Shown piece by piece: positions 33,024 to 36,453 of a stretch of 36,453 bases of DNA. The notes below the pieces were generated by a model. The model had not been told where the DNA came from, did not search any database, and was given only the letters and a program-made list of their open reading frames with translations. The stretch lies in contig NZ_CACRYJ010000042.1 in NCBI RefSeq assembly GCF_902703175.1, positions 1 to 36,453 of the forward strand. Reading direction: 5' to 3'. Position numbers and translations under genes: made by a program. The stretch's first letter is position 1, and each line of letters begins with the position of its first letter. This DNA is from Occultella aeris (GTDB lineage Bacteria; Actinomycetota; Actinomycetes; Actinomycetales; Beutenbergiaceae).

Positions 33024-35956
33024 CAGCGAATGCTATCCGGTTCAACTTCGACGTCCGCCCGCACGTCGGATTCCGCGTCGGACGCCTGTCGGCGGCTCCG
33101 TCGCTGGAGCAGCAGGGAACCGACCCCGATCGCAAGCAGGATTGCGGCAGCACCGATCGTGAGTCCGATGCCCAGCTTGCCGGACTGTGGCGCGTAGGTC
33201 AGTTCGACGGTGTGTGACCCGGCGGGAACCAGGACCGCGCCACCGGCGTGCTCGGCTGTGACGATGTCGGCAGGCTGCCCGTCGACTGTCGCGACGAAAT
33301 CGTCCATCGTGTCGGTCACCACGACGAGCCCAGCGGTCTCGGCCTCCACGTCGACACGAATCACGTCGCCGCTGTCCTCGGTGATCGTCAGCTCGGCCGT
33401 GCCGCCGGCCAGTTCCTCAGGCAGTTCCTCGGCCAGGATCGCGGCCTCCGGATCGACGGCATCGTTCGCAACGGCTGCCACGCGGTCCTCGTCGTCGTTG
33501 ATCACGACGGCCTCGCTCGCCCAGCGGATCCGGCTCAGGCTGGTGGTCCGCTCCCAGATGATCAGGCCCTCGCCTGCGTACGCGAGGTCCAGACCGTCGC
33601 CCTCGGCCGGGGCTCGGACCGCCTGGACGCGCAGGTTCCCCACGCCGTCCGCGGACCCGATCAGGCCGTCCCCCGTGAAGGTGACGGTCACGGTGAAGGG
33701 GTCACCGGAATCGGGGAACGCCACGCCGTCGATGGGGGAGAGTGCTATTGGGACGGTGACCTCCTCGCCGGTGTTGCGAACGTCGAGTTCGTTGCTCGCC
33801 AGCAGTACTCCGTCAGCGTCGTGGATCTCGACGGTGACGCTCCCGGGCGCGTTCAGGATCACTGGGATGTGGACGCCGCGCAGGTCGCCGGCCGCGATCG
33901 TGGATGTGTACTCGCGGCCAGGCTCCAGGGCCAGGTCGCCGGCGCGCTCCGCCAGCGGGTCCCCGATCCCCGGCAGCGTGACCGGGACGTTGCCCGGGAG
34001 GATCGCCTCGGCGTCCGCCACCAGGTACCGAACCCCGAACCGGTCCAGCCCGGGGGCGCGATCCCCGTAGGAGGCGATGTCGTTCGACAGCGCCGTGTAT
34101 GTGGGGCCGATGAACATCGACGGGTTGATGGCGAGGAAGACCTCGGACATCTGCTCCGTCACGAAGGAGTGCCCGTTGAGGGTGCGCAGGCCGTAGTACT
34201 GCGTGATGTTCGGACGGAGCGGAAGCCCGAGGGTCGCGATCCGGTCGTGCCCCTGGTTCTCCTGGAGGTACTCGATGCCCGAGGTGGTGCGATAGAAGTC
34301 CTCACGATCGCCGGTCGGCCAGTAGAAGGCCGTTGCGGACAACGCCTGTAGTGGCACCGCCAGGACCACGAGGCAGAGCACGAGGGTTCTCGGGCGCCGG
34401 CTGCGCAGTCCCCAAAGCACAAGGCCGAACAGCAGCACCAGGGGCACAACTGCGATGAGCGTGTCCCGCAGGACCTGTTCGCTCAGGATGAGGATCCGCC
34501 CCGAGTTGAGCAGGTCGGCGGCCGCTGCCGCGAGCGCCGTCACGGCTCCGACAGCGAGTGCCGTCGGCCATGTGAATGCTCGGGACTCGCCGTCCGAGTC
34601 CGTCCGGAGCAGGTCCACGCCGGCCGCGGCCAGGATGGCGGCGGGGAGTGCCAACTGTGAGCGGAACCGGCCGATTGGGTTCCCGTTGAAGATCGGGAGG
34701 TTGTTCATCCAGTCGGTCCACGGGCCTTGGAACCAGATCAACGTGACGGCGAGCAGGACGACGCCCACGAAGAAGAGGCCGACGTGCCGTGGCACCCGGC
34801 CGCGGAGCACTGAAACGACGCCGAGTGTCGCCAGGGCGATCGTCACGCCGCCGAGGTAGGCGTTGACGTCCATGGGGCTGGCTCCGGCCCACAGTTGGTT
34901 CCCGGCGAACGACTCCGGGAACATGGTCGTCAGCAGGAAGACGGGTTGGCTCACGCTGAAGAACTCTGATGCGCGATAGGTGAGGTCCGTCTCGCCGAGC
35001 AGTTGACTTGCGAACGGCACGAGCTGGAATCCGGTCAGGGCAACGCCGATCAGCACACCGCCGGCGAGCAGTGCGAGGTCCCGCACGATTGCGCCGATCG
35101 CTCGACGTTGGGTTGCGATGGTCCGGACGAGGGCATATGCCCCGGCCAGGTACAGGGTCTGCCCCGCGACGGCGGGGAACCCGCCGAACAGCAGGATCGC
35201 CGTGGCGAGGGCCACGGGCAGGATGTCGCGCACCCGCCGGAGCTGCACGAAGCGTTCCACGGACCAGAAGACCATGGGGATCGTGGCGGCGACGGCGGCC
35301 TGCGGCCAGTTCGTCCAGCCGATCATGAAGCCGGTCATCGGATAGATGAACGCTGCCACGGCGGCAGCCAGCCGACTGAACTTCAGCCGGCGCGCGAGGA
35401 GCGCGGTGAAGGCCGCGGCGAACGCCAGCTCGGCGAGCTTGGCCCAGGCCGGGGCCAGCCATGTCGGCAGGATGAAGAACAGCCACCGGCCGGGCGTGAG
35501 CATGCCGTAGTGCATCGTTGCGAACAACGGGAATCCGCCGACGGCGGAGGAGCTCCAGAGCGCGAGGTCGCCGTTCAGGAACCGTTCACGGATCTCGTAC
35601 ATCCCGGGCAGCGTCGAGTCGAGCTGGTCCGAGACGTAGATGGACGACGTCGGGTAGCCGCCCGCCCCGGGCAACTCCGACCACGGTCGGAAGAACTCGA
35701 ACAGGTCCAGGCCGACGAACACCTCGAGGCCGAGCAATGAGGGCCCCAGGCGGATGCCGATGACGGCGAACGCTGCAGCCGCCAGCAGCCAAGCGGCGAG
35801 GCGGTTCCTGCCGCCGTGGTCGAACAACGGCGCCGAGTGATCCTTGGGTCGTTCGACACGTTCATCAACGTCGGCAGTCACGGGCGCGTGCTCGTTGATG
35901 AAGACTCCTCGGGTCGGGACGGTCTGGGGCAGCGAACAGCACCGCCCGCCGACCAC
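33023..35956 (-). CDS. YfhO-family membrane glycosyltransferase-like protein, copy 1
   Basis: Copy 1 of the tandem YfhO pair, up to 977 residues, alignable with copy 2 over its length; well over half of the membrane part is identical by eye. It has the same outer loop (DLFEFFRPWSELPG, YVSDQLDSTLPGMYEI), membrane segments, external β-rich domain (from about residue 580) and final helix, with an acidic tail (SDVRADVEVEPDSIR) where copy 2 is basic. The GTG at 35956 has GGAAAGG eight bases ahead, but a TACGAT that could be a -10 box overlaps it. A GTG at 35881 would give an N-terminus that aligns better with copy 2. The start is thus open. It begins 63 bp after the secreted repeat protein gene. 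Confidence 0.85.
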   Translation of the reverse strand: MVGGRCCSLPQTVPTRGVFINEHAPVTADVDERVERPKDHSAPLFDHGGRNRLAAWLLAAAAFAVIGIRLGPSLLGLEVFVGLDLFEFFRPWSELPGAGGYPTSSIYVSDQLDSTLPGMYEIRERFLNGDLALWSSSAVGGFPLFATMHYGMLTPGRWLFFILPTWLAPAWAKLAELAFAAAFTALLARRLKFSRLAAAVAAFIYPMTGFMIGWTNWPQAAVAATIPMVFWSVERFVQLRRVRDILPVALATAILLFGGFPAVAGQTLYLAGAYALVRTIATQRRAIGAIVRDLALLAGGVLIGVALTGFQLVPFASQLLGETDLTYRASEFFSVSQPVFLLTTMFPESFAGNQLWAGASPMDVNAYLGGVTIALATLGVVSVLRGRVPRHVGLFFVGVVLLAVTLIWFQGPWTDWMNNLPIFNGNPIGRFRSQLALPAAILAAAGVDLLRTDSDGESRAFTWPTALAVGAVTALAAAAADLLNSGRILILSEQVLRDTLIAVVPLVLLFGLVLWGLRSRRPRTLVLCLVVLAVPLQALSATAFYWPTGDREDFYRTTSGIEYLQENQGHDRIATLGLPLRPNITQYYGLRTLNGHSFVTEQMSEVFLAINPSMFIGPTYTALSNDIASYGDRAPGLDRFGVRYLVADAEAILPGNVPVTLPGIGDPLAERAGDLALEPGREYTSTIAAGDLRGVHIPVILNAPGSVTVEIHDADGVLLASNELDVRNTGEEVTVPIALSPIDGVAFPDSGDPFTVTVTFTGDGLIGSADGVGNLRVQAVRAPAEGDGLDLAYAGEGLIIWERTTSLSRIRWASEAVVINDDEDRVAAVANDAVDPEAAILAEELPEELAGGTAELTITEDSGDVIRVDVEAETAGLVVVTDTMDDFVATVDGQPADIVTAEHAGGAVLVPAGSHTVELTYAPQSGKLGIGLTIGAAAILLAIGVGSLLLQRRSRRQASDAESDVRADVEVEPDSIR

Positions 35957-36019
35957 GGATCGTACCTTTCCGACCTTGGCTGGTGCGTGGGGCCGCTCCG
36001 GAGGCGAGGCCTTGGCGCG

Positions 36020-36453
36020 CTACAGCCTGGTCCACCGTCCGCACCCGACGCTACTGAACCCGGCGTCGGAGGCAGCGATCGTGACGACGAGAGAGCCGTC
36101 GAAGTCATTGGCGATGATGTCGCTGAACTCGCCGTTGAACCCGGACAACCGCTGCCAGTAACACGCCTCTCCGGCCAGGCCGCTGGCGTGGTAGGTGCCC
36201 GCAACGATATGGCGGGAGACCACGAACGCACCATCGGAGAACGTCGACGAGGGACTGCCCGGGTAGGTCGAACGAACCTCGTTCCAGGTGCCGCAGCCGG
36301 TGGAGTGGAAACCTGCGTCGCCGGCTGAGATCGTCACGATCGGGTAACGCTGCCCGAAGTCATTGGCGATGATGTCGTCGAACTCGCCGCTGAACCCGGC
36401 CAGGCGCTCCCAGTAGCAACTGTCGGCGCCGGTGCTTGCCCGATACGTTCCGG
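36020..36453 (-). CDS. C-terminal part of a repeat-containing, probably secreted protein (5' end missing)
   Basis: The frame runs open from the window edge to TAG at 36020-36022 and gives 143 residues. It holds two copies of a module of about 65 residues: GTYRASTGADSCYWERLAGF, GEFDDIIANDF, VTISAGDAGFHSTGCGTW, and the later GTYHASGLAGEACYWQRLSGF, GEFSDIIANDF, VTIAASDAGFSSVGCGRW. A bridge between them contains FSDGAFVVSRHIVAG. Each module has one CYW and one GCG(T/R)W, so a disulphide is likely and export is implied. Such modules occur in wall-associated actinobacterial proteins of unknown function. The GTG at 36337 is inside the repeat and is not the true start. The N-terminal part is outside the window. 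Confidence 0.75.
   Translation of the reverse strand, partial: GTYRASTGADSCYWERLAGFSGEFDDIIANDFGQRYPIVTISAGDAGFHSTGCGTWNEVRSTYPGSPSSTFSDGAFVVSRHIVAGTYHASGLAGEACYWQRLSGFNGEFSDIIANDFDGSLVVTIAASDAGFSSVGCGRWTRL

Overview
The window is a piece of a very GC-rich actinobacterial chromosome. Evidence for this is the codon use, GTG and TTG starts, a WhiB regulator, decaprenyl-type wall genes, DUF3499, DUF5719 and TIGR03089 proteins, and an Excalibur-domain protein. A high-GC member of the Micrococcales fits best, but genus cannot be told from sequence reading alone. The theme almost throughout is cell-envelope glycan synthesis. The left edge is a run of C that looks like an assembly artefact, and both edges cut a gene.

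Layout. (1) 1-5280, plus strand: end of a family 2 glycosyltransferase, a nucleotide-sugar dehydrogenase of the UDP-HexNAc type, a secreted five-repeat protein with an Excalibur domain, a SAM methyltransferase and mannose-6-phosphate isomerase (manA). (2) 5304-6113, minus strand: a TIGR03089 adenylation-like fragment protein, divergent from whiB. (3) 6268-14617: the conserved actinobacterial block whiB, giant membrane glycosyltransferase, DUF5719 protein, zincin-fold protein lacking its metal motif (minus strand), DUF3499, phosphomannomutase (manB) and Trm112-like protein. A GC hairpin separates the convergent pair inside it. (4) 14667-17503: two tandem cation diffusion facilitators, then a WbbL-like rhamnosyltransferase overlapping the second one by ATGA. 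(5) 17541-18945, minus strand: rmlB, and upstream of it a decayed, internally deleted UDP-glucose dehydrogenase pseudogene that conventional gene calling would miss. (6) 19075-28260, plus strand: a secreted PGRP-type amidase with the same 45-residue repeats as the protein at 2202, a membrane protein, then a tight operon: Wzm-type permease, Wzt ATPase with a C-terminal cargo domain, a methyltransferase with a long C-terminal coiled coil, an RgpF protein, and an RgpF-WbsX fusion. (7) 28353-36453, minus strand: the end of a secreted repeat protein, two tandem YfhO-family membrane proteins, a flippase-like (LPG synthase TM type) protein and a second methyltransferase.

How it fits together. manA and manB interconvert fructose-6-P, mannose-6-P and mannose-1-P, feeding GDP-mannose. 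rmlB begins dTDP-rhamnose synthesis, and WbbL would place the first rhamnose on the GlcNAc-PP-decaprenol linker. The ABC exporter with its methyltransferase and RgpF partners looks like an exported rhamnose-rich wall polysaccharide system. Its methyltransferase resembles in layout, though not by proven homology, the WbdD terminator/ruler of E. coli O9a. The YfhO pair and flippase suggest a further lipid-linked glycosylation step on the outer face of the membrane. The amidase and the repeat proteins would act in or on the finished wall. Roles are inferred from families. No substrate is proven by the sequence.
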